Positions 1 to 5,517 of a stretch of DNA of 5,517 bases are shown here, one piece after another. The notes beneath the pieces were generated by a model that saw only the letters and a list, made by a program, of their open reading frames with translations, was not told the DNA's origin and made no database searches. Numbering within the stretch: the first letter of the stretch is position 1; each line of letters starts with the position of its first letter. The stretch covers positions 1-5,517 of the forward strand of contig JAUVHF010000111.1 in NCBI GenBank assembly GCA_030593425.1, read 5' to 3'. The position numbers and the translations under genes are program-made. Source of the stretch: Anaerolineales bacterium (lineage in GTDB: Bacteria; Chloroflexota; Anaerolineae; UBA7937).

Positions 1-1127
1 GCCACGCCACCAGCCAACTTGGCCAGTCGCTCCTGGAGTTTCTCCCGGTCATAGTCGGAGGTGGTGGTCTCGATCTGCGCCTTTATCTGCTCGATCCGGC
101 CCTTGATATCCGCCTCCTCGCCTTTCCCGCTGATGACGGTGGTATCATCCTTGGTGATTATCACCTTGTTCGCCTGACCCAAGTCGTTAATGGTGGCCGA
201 CTCCAACTTGCGGCCCACCTCCTCGCTGACCACCGTAGCCCCAGTGAGAACAGCGATATCCTGAAGCATCGCCTTTCTCCGATCCCCGAAGCCGGGAGCC
301 TTCACAGCCACGGCGGTGAAGACACCCCGCAACTTGTTGATGACCAAGGTGGCTAGCGCCTCGCCCTCCACGTCCTCCCCGATGACCACGATCTCTCGCT
401 TCCCTACCTGGGCCAACTTCTCCAAGATGGGGACGATGTCCGTGGCTGCGGAGATCTTCTTGTCGGTGACCAGGATATAGGGCTCCTCCAAGACGGCCTC
501 CATCCGCTCTGGGTCGGTTATGAAGTAGGGAGAGATGTAGCCTCGATCGAGTTGCATACCTTCCACATACTCCTTCTCGAAGGCCAACCCTTTCGACTCC
601 TCGACGGTGATCACCCCGTCTTTCCCTACTTTGTCCATTACCTCGGCGATCAGTTCGCCGATCTCCCTATCCGCGGCGGAAATAGCAGCCACATCGGCTA
701 TCTCCTCTTTGTGCTTCAACTCCTTTGCCTGGGCCTTGATAGCCTCCACTACCTGCTTGGTGGCCTTCTCGATCCCTCGCTTGACGATCATGGGGTTGGC
801 ACCGGCGGCCACGTTTCTGAGCCCCTCGGTGACGATGGTCTGAGCCAAGATGACGGCCGTGGTAGTGCCATCGCCAGCCACATCGTTGGTTTTAGTAGCC
901 GCCTCCTTGAGGAGCTGAGCCCCCATATTGGCGTAGGGCTCCTCTAGTTCGATCTCCTTAGCCACCGTCACCCCGTCATGGGTGATGGTAGGGGCGCCAA
1001 ACTTCTTATCCAAGGCTACGTTCCGCCCCTTAGGCCCCAACGTGGTTTTTACCGCGCTGGCCAGTATATCCATCCCTTTCTTGAGGTTGGCACGCGCTTC
1101 CTCTGAGAATACCAATTGCTTAGGCAT
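1..1127 (-). CDS. groEL: Chaperonin GroEL (Hsp60), N-terminal 375 codons, cut by the window edge
   Basis: This is the 60-kDa subunit of the cytoplasmic GroEL double ring, which folds client proteins in an ATP-dependent cycle with the GroES lid. Translating the minus strand from the ATG at 1127 gives MPKQLVFSEEARANLKKG and then the family signatures: nucleotide-binding TLGPKGRN (about residues 29-36), THDGVTVAKE with the conserved Asp near residue 51, and the ATPase loop GDGTTT around residues 85-90. The apical domain follows, and the visible part ends in DYDREKLQERLAKLAGG, a segment of the intermediate domain. Full GroEL is about 540 residues, so roughly 165 C-terminal residues lie outside the window. 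The start is set by an AAGGAGG Shine-Dalgarno (SD) at 1134-1140, six bases before the ATG. groES ends 18 bp upstream, and both genes should share the CIRCE-controlled transcript. I see no frameshift or missing catalytic residue in the visible part. The identification is secure. Confidence 0.98.
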   Translation of the reverse strand, partial: MPKQLVFSEEARANLKKGMDILASAVKTTLGPKGRNVALDKKFGAPTITHDGVTVAKEIELEEPYANMGAQLLKEAATKTNDVAGDGTTTAVILAQTIVTEGLRNVAAGANPMIVKRGIEKATKQVVEAIKAQAKELKHKEEIADVAAISAADREIGELIAEVMDKVGKDGVITVEESKGLAFEKEYVEGMQLDRGYISPYFITDPERMEAVLEEPYILVTDKKISAATDIVPILEKLAQVGKREIVVIGEDVEGEALATLVINKLRGVFTAVAVKAPGFGDRRKAMLQDIAVLTGATVVSEEVGRKLESATINDLGQANKVIITKDDTTVISGKGEEADIKGRIEQIKAQIETTTSDYDREKLQERLAKLAGGV

Positions 1128-1145
1128 AACTCTCCTCCTTTTGGA

Positions 1146-1445
1146 CTACTTCACAATCGCTAAGATTTCGCTCTCTTTCAGGATGAGGAATTTCTTGTCG
1201 TCTATCTTCCATGGCACCTCAGTCCCAGCGTACTTGGCGAATATCACCTTATCCTTGACCTTCACCCCCATGGGCGCGCGCTCGCCGTTCTCCAAGAGAC
1301 GGCCAGGGCCCACAGCGATGACTAACCCCTCCTGGGGTTTCTCTTTCGCCGTTTCGGGCAGATAGATGCCTGCGGCCGTGGTCTCCTCCTTCTCGATGGG
1401 CTCCACGATAACCCGATCGCCCAAGGGCTTAAGCTTAACCGTCAT
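1146..1445 (-). CDS. groES: Co-chaperonin GroES (Hsp10), 99 aa, complete
   Basis: This 10-kDa co-chaperonin forms the heptameric lid of the GroEL chamber in the cytoplasm. The protein starts MTVKLKPLGDRVIVEP and has the family landmarks in order: the beta-barrel entry PLGDRV, the mobile loop that contacts GroEL (EETTAAGIYLPETAKEKPQEG, about residues 20-40), VIAVGPG, and the C-terminal VIFAKYAGTEV and ILKESEILAI. The length of 99 residues is normal. An in-frame ATG lies upstream at 1520, but the start at 1445 is preferred: GGAGGAGG ends five bases before it, and family homology begins exactly there. The upstream codons only spell a low-complexity stretch across a palindrome. The gene is first in the groES-groEL operon and lies under a perfect CIRCE operator. 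Its TAG stop is followed 18 bp later by the groEL start. Confidence 0.97.
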   Translation of the reverse strand: MTVKLKPLGDRVIVEPIEKEETTAAGIYLPETAKEKPQEGLVIAVGPGRLLENGERAPMGVKVKDKVIFAKYAGTEVPWKIDDKKFLILKESEILAIVK

Positions 1446-1450
1446 TCTAT

Positions 1451-1458
1451 CCTCCTCC
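1451..1458 (-). promoter_or_regulatory. Shine-Dalgarno sequence that fixes the groES start
   Basis: Read on the minus strand, GGAGGAGG lies five bases before the ATG at 1445. It decides between that start and in-frame ATGs at 1460 and 1520. The ATG at 1460 overlaps this purine run, and neither alternative has a comparable SD of its own. Confidence 0.85.
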
Positions 1459-1484
1459 ATCTCTAGTAGTGAGTAAAGATTCCC

Positions 1485-1510
1485 ACCAAAGCCCTCTTCA
1501 GGGCTTTGGT
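1485..1510 (-). other. Perfect 11-bp hairpin in the groESL 5' untranslated leader
   Basis: The arms ACCAAAGCCCT and AGGGCTTTGGT are exact reverse complements, separated by a four-base loop (GAAG in the transcript). The hairpin lies between CIRCE and the groES SD, 14 bases downstream of CIRCE and 26 bases before GGAGGAGG. No U run follows it in the transcript, so it does not look like an intrinsic terminator, and it does not pair with the SD. The likely roles are 5'-end mRNA stabilisation or a binding site for a regulator. Neither role can be shown from sequence alone. Confidence 0.75.
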
Positions 1511-1524
1511 CCTCGCCCATACTA

Positions 1525-1551
1525 TTAGCACTCTCAAATCAAGAGTGCTAA
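1525..1551 (-). promoter_or_regulatory. CIRCE operator (HrcA binding site) of groESL
   Basis: The sequence matches the CIRCE consensus TTAGCACTC-N9-GAGTGCTAA at all 18 conserved positions, with the canonical nine-base spacer. In known systems the HrcA repressor binds this inverted repeat as DNA, and HrcA activity depends on GroEL, giving feedback control of heat-shock transcription. Here it lies just downstream of the predicted promoter and about 80 bp before the groES start. This is the usual arrangement, in which the operator overlaps the transcription start and also forms a hairpin at the mRNA 5' end. No hrcA gene is visible in this window. Confidence 0.97.
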
Positions 1552-1559
1552 CAGTCTAT

Positions 1560-1588
1560 ATGATAACCGATAAGTTACAAAAGTGCAA
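1560..1588 (-). promoter_or_regulatory. Predicted sigma-A/sigma-70 promoter of groES-groEL
   Basis: On the minus strand TTGCAC (1583-1588) and TATCAT (1560-1565) are separated by exactly 17 bases, and each matches the -35/-10 consensus at four or more positions. A start about seven bases downstream falls near 1553, at the edge of CIRCE, so HrcA bound there would block initiation. A further TATAGA overlaps at 1555-1560, but its best -35 partner is only 14 bases away, so it is the weaker candidate. Confidence 0.75.
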
Positions 1589-1727
1589 ATCGATTCAAGA
1601 GCAATGAAATAAGTTAAGAGCGAGTTGTTTGCATATTGTATCATAAAATTGAACTCTTTTTCTCTTTGTATCCAAATATTCAGTTGTTTCTCGCATTTCC
1701 GAGAACGAGACTTTAGGACTGGCGGCC

Positions 1728-2198
1728 TCAGGGGTGCTCCTCCAGAGGCTTAAACCCTCGGCCCACTACCTCCCTTGCTGGGCTAACGATGAGGAAGGCC
1801 TGAGGATCGACTTTGTAGACCAACTCCTTCAGAGGGCTCACCTCTCCCTGGGTCACCACGCAGAGGTGTATCTCCCGTTCCTGCCCGGTGTACATCCCCT
1901 GCCCCCCATCAGGATACCTCTGCAAACCGTGGCTAGAAGGGGGTCCTGGGTCAGGTTGGTGGGCAACCAAGGGGCCAAGAGATCCACGGCCAGACTATAG
2001 AGGAAAACGTTCACTAGAAGCATGAGCACCCCCACGGGGAGGCCCGGGTAATGGTGGATGATGATGGCTAGCCCACCTAGATGGCTGGGAGCTGTCCTAA
2101 AGGGCATCAAGAAGAGGTCCATGCCCAAAGCGAGGACCAAGGCCCCGGTGATGAGGAGGAGGTACTCCCCGGACCCCCTGCCAAACGATTACCTTCAT
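1728..2198 (-). pseudogene. Decayed yitT-family membrane protein gene (YitT/DUF161 plus DUF2179 remnants)
   Basis: Pieces of a YitT-type integral membrane protein appear in order but in different frames. The ATG at 2198 opens MKVIVWQG. After a break at the G4 run 2167-2170, the next frame reads EYLLLITGALVLALGMDLF, the typical first membrane helix. It continues through GLAIIIHHYPGLPVGVLMLL and SLAVDLLAPWLP to QDPLLATV. After a second break at the G6 run 1902-1907, a third stretch reads MYTGQEREIHLCVV and ends FLIVSPAREVVGRGFKPLEE, which is the C-terminal DUF2179 domain. Compared with my memory of the family (about 280-290 residues), some 20-25 residues are missing after MLLVNV and about 130-140 between DPLLATV and the DUF2179 part. 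The remnant spans only 471 bp. Its ATG lies seven bases after the TPR gene stop, with AAGGAG at 2211-2216 inside that gene's end, so it was the distal gene of that operon. The frame breaks could be sequencing errors in homopolymers, but the missing segments are not explained that way. Confidence 0.8.
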
Positions 2199-2205
2199 GG
2201 GCACC

Positions 2206-3324
2206 TCACTCTCCTTCTTCCTGTGCCTCACAATAGTCCAACCCTTCCCAGGCCGGCTGGGCGTTGGGATCCAGGCGCACCGCGGCGTCGAAGTAGGGGA
2301 CCGCCTTCTCACACTCCTCAAAGAAGACATGGGACCAACCCAGTTCGTAGTAGTATTCGGCGGACTGGGCACCCAACTCTATGGCCTGCTCGAAATTGTG
2401 AATCGCGTCCTCATATTTCCGTTGGACGTAGTAGGTGAGGCCCAGGTGTCCATAGGCGTTGGCGAACTGGGGATCTGCCTCTATCGCTCTTTGAAAGAAG
2501 GCCAAGGCCCTTTCATAATCCCCCTCTCCGAAATAAAGAAGACCTAAGAAGTCATATCCCTCCGGGTCTTTGGGATCCGCCTCTACAGCTTTCTGGAGTT
2601 GAGTGATGGCTTGTTCATAATTACCCAGAGCCCAAAAGTTCTTACCCAAGCGGATGAAGAGGTATCCTAAATGGGGCGCGAGTTCCGTAGCCTGTTTATA
2701 TTCCGCGATCGCCTGGCGGTAGTTCCCCATCCTTTCCAGGACGCAGCCGAAGTTGAAATGGGCCACATAATTTCGATCCTCCAACTGGATGGCTATCTGG
2801 GCGTTCTCCAAGGCCTCATCGTATCGATCTTTGTCAGCATAGGCGGCAGCCAAATAGGCATAGGCCTCTCCATATCCAGGGTCGATCTCTATGGCTCGTA
2901 ACGCCGCCTGGATAGCCTCATCGTACTCCCTGTTCCAATCGAGGACCATGGCCAAAAGGGCGTACCCTTCGGCATCCCCGGGGTCCAACTGCACAGCCTT
3001 CTTGTTCTTTTCCACGGCCTCCGAATACCGCCGCCTGATAGCCAGAAGTTTCCCCCAACGGGCATAGGCCGTGGCGTTTTCAGGATCGATCTCTGTCGCC
3101 CGCTCATATTCCACCAAAGCCTTGTCTATCTCGCCCTGGGCGAAGAAAGCGTCCCCGTTCCTTAGGTGCTCTTCCGCCGTCTCTACGGCCTGGGGGGTCG
3201 GTTCCTGCCCCACCAGTTCTGGCCTTTGCTTGATCACGTAGAGCCCCGCTGCGGCGACGATGATAGCCACGATGAGCAACCACCTGAGAAGTGGATTTCC
3301 CTTTCTTTCGGGACGAAGATACAT
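2206..3324 (-). CDS. Membrane-anchored tetratricopeptide-repeat (TPR) protein, 372 aa
   Basis: The specific function is unknown; TPR arrays are protein-protein interaction scaffolds. The N-terminus (MYLRPERKGNPLLR) is positively charged. It is followed by one hydrophobic helix at about residues 15-31 (WLLIVAIIVAAAGLYVI) and a short linker rich in Pro, Glu and Gln. By the positive-inside rule the repeats should face outside the cytoplasm. Residues 50-355 divide into nine consecutive 34-residue TPR units without insertions. Each has the W/L-G-Y-A-A-P type pattern, for example GDYERALAFFQRAIEADP in the seventh unit. A 17-residue tail ends in EEGE. The start at 3324 is chosen over an in-frame TTG at 3366 because AAGGAG lies at 3337-3342, although its 12-base spacing is long; the TTG has no SD. 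The gene lies 77 bp after the peptidase gene and 7 bp before the yitT remnant, which suggests cotranscription. Assembly factor or secretion partner roles are possible, but nothing in the sequence selects one. Confidence 0.92.
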   Translation of the reverse strand: MYLRPERKGNPLLRWLLIVAIIVAAAGLYVIKQRPELVGQEPTPQAVETAEEHLRNGDAFFAQGEIDKALVEYERATEIDPENATAYARWGKLLAIRRRYSEAVEKNKKAVQLDPGDAEGYALLAMVLDWNREYDEAIQAALRAIEIDPGYGEAYAYLAAAYADKDRYDEALENAQIAIQLEDRNYVAHFNFGCVLERMGNYRQAIAEYKQATELAPHLGYLFIRLGKNFWALGNYEQAITQLQKAVEADPKDPEGYDFLGLLYFGEGDYERALAFFQRAIEADPQFANAYGHLGLTYYVQRKYEDAIHNFEQAIELGAQSAEYYYELGWSHVFFEECEKAVPYFDAAVRLDPNAQPAWEGLDYCEAQEEGE

Positions 3325-3336
3325 ACTAGAGGGTTT

Positions 3337-3342
3337 CTCCTT
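3337..3342 (-). promoter_or_regulatory. Shine-Dalgarno sequence of the TPR gene
   Basis: AAGGAG on the minus strand stands 12 bases before the ATG at 3324. The spacing is longer than the 5-6 bases seen for groES and groEL. It still supports 3324 over the TTG at 3366, because with the TTG start this motif would lie inside the coding sequence and no other SD is seen upstream. Confidence 0.6.
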
Positions 3343-3401
3343 CAAGGTTGAAAACGTTCGCCTCAAAAATCATAACATCGCTGGTGCCATAAACTAAAAG
3401 G

Positions 3402-5342
3402 TCATCTCTGCAGTAGGTGGAGCAAATCCAGATCGCTTAGCGTTCGGCAGTAGGTAACCAGAAGTTCGGCCGCTCTCTTTCCCGTCTCCATCTCCACCAA
3501 GTCGACTATCTCGTGCAGGGTTCGTTCTCCGTCCGCCCAGTATAGGCTGAGGGGCAAGAGATACCACAGGGCATTGCCATACCTGTGCTCCAGTCGCCAC
3601 CACCTCTCCCGCTCTTCAGAGCCCAAGCGGCGAAGGTAGGGGGTTACAGGAATGGGCCCTTTGTAGAGGCGGCACGGCACCAGTCGCCGGGCTTCCTCCT
3701 CCCACTCGTTTTCCCTGGACTTCACCCCCTCCTGGTTCCTTAACCCTGGAACGTTCTTCAACTCTCGCCGGGCGAAAGAGGAGAGCTCGCTCTCAAACCC
3801 CTTCAACTCTATATCCGCTAGCCGTCGGAGAGAGCGCAGACCTGAAATCCCCTGGTTTTGAAGGCGACCCACTTTCTTAACTAATTCTCTCCCTGCCCTT
3901 CTTTCCTCCTGCACTAGCCGCACCAACCTCTCCTTGAAACGAGTTACCATCTCCCAGGCCAGCCAGGTGGCCTCTTCCTGCCCGGCCAGGGCCAAGAAAT
4001 AGGCGTAAGTGCCCGCCACTTTGCCCACCCGGGCCAACATCTGGGGATCCACCTTATCCTGAGTATCGAGGCTGGTATGATAGAACCTGTCCGGCCATTG
4101 GATGAGAAGGGGAGAGGGGATCCCCACGGTCGGATCAGAGAGGATAATATGATCGCTGCCCCCCAAGAAGGGGGTGCTACCATACCGGAAGGAGGGGTAA
4201 CCTCCCGCCCCGGCATACCCTAAGGTATCCTTGGCTACCGCCTCTAGCAGCCGTTCCAAGAGGTCCCCTGAGAAAGCGGGAGTGGATCCGGGAAGCCGCT
4301 CCACCAGCAGGGTGCTTCCGCAAAGTTCTTGGCTCTCTCCCACCATATCCAGATTGAGACCGGCGATCATCTTGGGTAGCCCCTCCTCATGGGCTGCAAG
4401 GTAGGCGTAGGTGCCGGTCAACTCCGGGACCAGAAGGAAGCGGATGCTCCGCCTAGGCTTCTTGAGTCTGCCCCCAAGGGTTAGTCTATGCAGGGTACGG
4501 GCCACCTCTAGGAGGGTCGCCGAGCCGGAGGCGTTGTCGTTGGCCGACCATTGGGGGTGGCAGAGATGAGCCACTACTACCACCTCCTCATCGCTCTCTC
4601 CCGGTAAAAAGGCCGAGACCACCTCCAGGCTGCCATCCCAGAAGCGGCTTGTCACCTTAGCCCGAACCTTGGCCACCGATCCTCCCTTGATCGATCGTCG
4701 GAGCCGCTCCCCTTCTTGGGGTGAGAGCACGAAGCCGAAGCATTTCCTCTCCCCTCCATACCACCAGAAAGATGTGTACTGAAGGGCGTTATCGAGGCGA
4801 CGCTCCAGGCCGGGCAACTCCTTCATCCCATCGTAGATGAGGCCCACCGCTCCTCCCTTCTCCACCGCCAGATAGCGAACCCTTCTCACATCGCCCCTGG
4901 TGAGCACCACCTTGCCTTCCAGGTCCAACCCCTCATACTCCTCCACCTCCAGCCCATCCTCCAAGAGCACGATTTCGGCCTCGCCCTCGAAGGGAGCACT
5001 CCTTTGGATGAGAGAGAGTTTGATCTCCCGATAGTCGGCCAATTTCCGAGCCTCGGGCTCGAGGAGATGCAATACCGCCTCCCTAGCCTCCCACTCTTGG
5101 AAGGAGGGCTGGGCCCAGAAGGTGACCCCTTCTCTGGCCGGATAACTCAAGATCTCAGCCTCCAAACCGAAATCCAGCAATTTCTGATAGGCGTGCTCCG
5201 CCGCCCGCCGATAACCGGAGCTGGCCTGAAGGCGATGGTACTGTATGATCTCCCCCACATACCGATGGGTAGCCAGCCCCGAGAACTCCTCTCCTACCGC
5301 TTCCATGATCTCTCTGAACATCTCGAGAAGAGTGTACACCAT
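3402..5342 (-). CDS. M28-family zinc aminopeptidase-like protein (DUF4910 type), 646 aa
   Basis: This is a predicted co-catalytic zinc exopeptidase of clan MH; the substrate is unknown. No signal peptide or membrane helix is seen, so it should be cytoplasmic. Residues 1-85 form a helical lead-in, and about 85-240 resemble a PA-type insert (EGKVVLTRGD, GAVGLIYDGM). The peptidase core follows: VVVVAHLCHP with metal-ligand candidate His259, SANDNASGSA with bridging Asp269, LLVPELTG with Glu307, LNLDMVGE with Asp332, and YHTSLDT with His422. GGSDHIILSD and GIPSPLL are further M28-like landmarks. Where classical M28 enzymes have Glu-Glu (general base then ligand), this one reads Pro306-Glu307. Residues 455-530 are strongly helical and charged. 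The last 100 residues (DGERTLHEIVDLVEMETG onward) look like a small winged-helix-like domain, an inference from pattern only. The ATG at 5342 has a poor SD; Met8 (5321) or Met13 (5306) are possible starts. The TPR gene follows after 77 bp. Confidence 0.88.
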   Translation of the reverse strand: MVYTLLEMFREIMEAVGEEFSGLATHRYVGEIIQYHRLQASSGYRRAAEHAYQKLLDFGLEAEILSYPAREGVTFWAQPSFQEWEAREAVLHLLEPEARKLADYREIKLSLIQRSAPFEGEAEIVLLEDGLEVEEYEGLDLEGKVVLTRGDVRRVRYLAVEKGGAVGLIYDGMKELPGLERRLDNALQYTSFWWYGGERKCFGFVLSPQEGERLRRSIKGGSVAKVRAKVTSRFWDGSLEVVSAFLPGESDEEVVVVAHLCHPQWSANDNASGSATLLEVARTLHRLTLGGRLKKPRRSIRFLLVPELTGTYAYLAAHEEGLPKMIAGLNLDMVGESQELCGSTLLVERLPGSTPAFSGDLLERLLEAVAKDTLGYAGAGGYPSFRYGSTPFLGGSDHIILSDPTVGIPSPLLIQWPDRFYHTSLDTQDKVDPQMLARVGKVAGTYAYFLALAGQEEATWLAWEMVTRFKERLVRLVQEERRAGRELVKKVGRLQNQGISGLRSLRRLADIELKGFESELSSFARRELKNVPGLRNQEGVKSRENEWEEEARRLVPCRLYKGPIPVTPYLRRLGSEERERWWRLEHRYGNALWYLLPLSLYWADGERTLHEIVDLVEMETGKRAAELLVTYCRTLSDLDLLHLLQR

Positions 5343-5361
5343 CTCTTATCGAGGTGGCAAC

Positions 5362-5390
5362 TAGACAGGGGGAAGGAAAGAGTCTATAAT
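5362..5390 (+). promoter_or_regulatory. Near-consensus sigma-70 promoter of the divergent lipoprotein gene
   Basis: TAGACA (5362-5367, five of six matches) and TATAAT (5385-5390, perfect) are separated by exactly 17 bases on the plus strand. The expected transcription start is about 5396-5399, which coincides with the ATG of the lipoprotein gene at 5399. The region also holds the upstream sequence of the minus-strand peptidase gene, whose own promoter would have to overlap this one. Confidence 0.8.
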
Positions 5391-5398
5391 CGCTTCCG

Positions 5399-5517
5399 AT
5401 GCGAGGAAAAGGGCTCTCGATCGTTTTGTCTCTTCTCTTCCTGCTCGCTTCCTGCCGCGCCGCTACACCTCCGAGAAGCGCTGCGGCCCTGGTTACCATG
5501 GAGATCTACCTCTCCCC
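5399..5517 (+). CDS. Secreted lipoprotein, N-terminal 39 codons, cut by the window edge
   Basis: The visible product is a short basic n-region (MRGKG), a hydrophobic stretch (LSIVLSLLFLL) and the lipobox Leu-Ala-Ser-Cys, with Cys19 as the predicted lipidated residue. A linker, RAATPPRSAAALVTMEIYLS, follows. This is a textbook signal peptidase II signal, so the mature protein should be anchored to the outer face of the membrane. Too little of the mature domain is present to name a function. The start at 5399 is supported by the charged n-region and the promoter just upstream. No SD lies at normal distance; the purine run at 5369-5380 is inside the promoter spacer. A TTG at 5426 is an alternative start but would remove the basic n-region. 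The gene is divergent from the peptidase gene, with 56 bp between the two starts. Confidence 0.75.
   Translation, partial: MRGKGLSIVLSLLFLLASCRAATPPRSAAALVTMEIYLS

Noticed and set aside
552..1365. Long open frames on the plus strand across groEL and groES
   Set aside because: They are antisense to clearly conserved chaperonin genes, have TTG or arbitrary starts, and show no recognisable domains.
1635..1640. TACAAT on the minus strand as a second groESL -10 box
   Set aside because: No acceptable -35 element lies 16-18 bases upstream; only A-rich sequence is found there.
1622..1656. GAGTT...AACTC inverted repeat in the AT-rich spacer
   Set aside because: Five base pairs across a loop of about 25 bases is expected by chance.
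1688..1705. Inverted repeat TTCTCG/CGAGAA as a terminator after the yitT remnant
   Set aside because: The stem is only six pairs with a six-base loop, and no U run follows on either strand.
1734..2547. Plus-strand open frames opposite the yitT remnant and the TPR gene
   Set aside because: Their translations lack domain character and are explained by codon structure of the minus-strand genes, whose products are recognisable.
3325..3366. TTG at 3366 as start of the TPR protein (14 extra residues)
   Set aside because: It has no SD, while the ATG at 3324 has AAGGAG upstream and is followed directly by a normal basic n-region and membrane helix.
3367..3401. Internal promoter for the TPR gene using TATGAT downstream of the peptidase stop
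   Set aside because: The matching -35 would be TTTAGT-like with few consensus matches; readthrough from the peptidase gene is simpler.
5155..5499. Minus-strand open frame overlapping the 5' end of the peptidase gene
   Set aside because: It is out of frame with the M28 protein, has no recognisable domain, and crosses the divergent promoter region.

Overview
The window reads as an ordinary bacterial chromosome segment with moderately high GC. Nearly all genes lie on the minus strand. From right to left they are an M28-family metallopeptidase, a membrane-anchored TPR protein, a decayed yitT-like gene, and then the groES-groEL chaperonin operon, whose groEL runs off the left edge. At the far right one gene points the other way: the first 39 codons of a lipoprotein, read on the plus strand. 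A perfect CIRCE operator in front of groES implies HrcA-type heat-shock control. CIRCE occurs in Firmicutes, Chloroflexota, Cyanobacteria, Actinobacteria and several candidate phyla. The wording of GroES and the GroEL N-terminus recalls Chloroflexota to me, but that is an impression without a search behind it.

Layout. 1-1127 (-): N-terminal 375 codons of groEL. 1146-1445 (-): complete groES, 18 bp upstream of groEL. 1446-1588: groESL leader and promoter, with the Shine-Dalgarno (SD) sequence, an 11-bp perfect hairpin, CIRCE, and a sigma-A type promoter TTGCAC-N17-TATCAT whose predicted start lies at the CIRCE edge. 1589-1727: AT-rich spacer with no gene, no convincing terminator and no second promoter I would defend. 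1728-2198 (-): yitT-family pseudogene with two internal deletions and two reading-frame breaks at G runs. 2206-3324 (-): protein with one N-terminal membrane anchor and nine TPR repeats. 3402-5342 (-): M28/DUF4910-type aminopeptidase-like protein. 5343-5398: short divergent intergenic region with a near-consensus plus-strand promoter. 5399-5517 (+): start of a lipoprotein gene, which may be leaderless.

How the parts relate. The peptidase, TPR and yitT genes are collinear, with gaps of 77 and 7 bp, so they were probably one transcription unit. The last member has decayed, which leaves the peptidase and the TPR protein as the working products. groES-groEL is a separate unit with its own heat-inducible promoter. 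I found no CRISPR array, tRNA, rRNA, insertion sequence or phage gene, and nothing that looks like a new multi-gene system. The most informative oddities are the structured groESL leader, the trimmed yitT remnant, the promoter-to-ATG geometry of the lipoprotein gene, and the apparent lack of the usual general-base glutamate in the peptidase.
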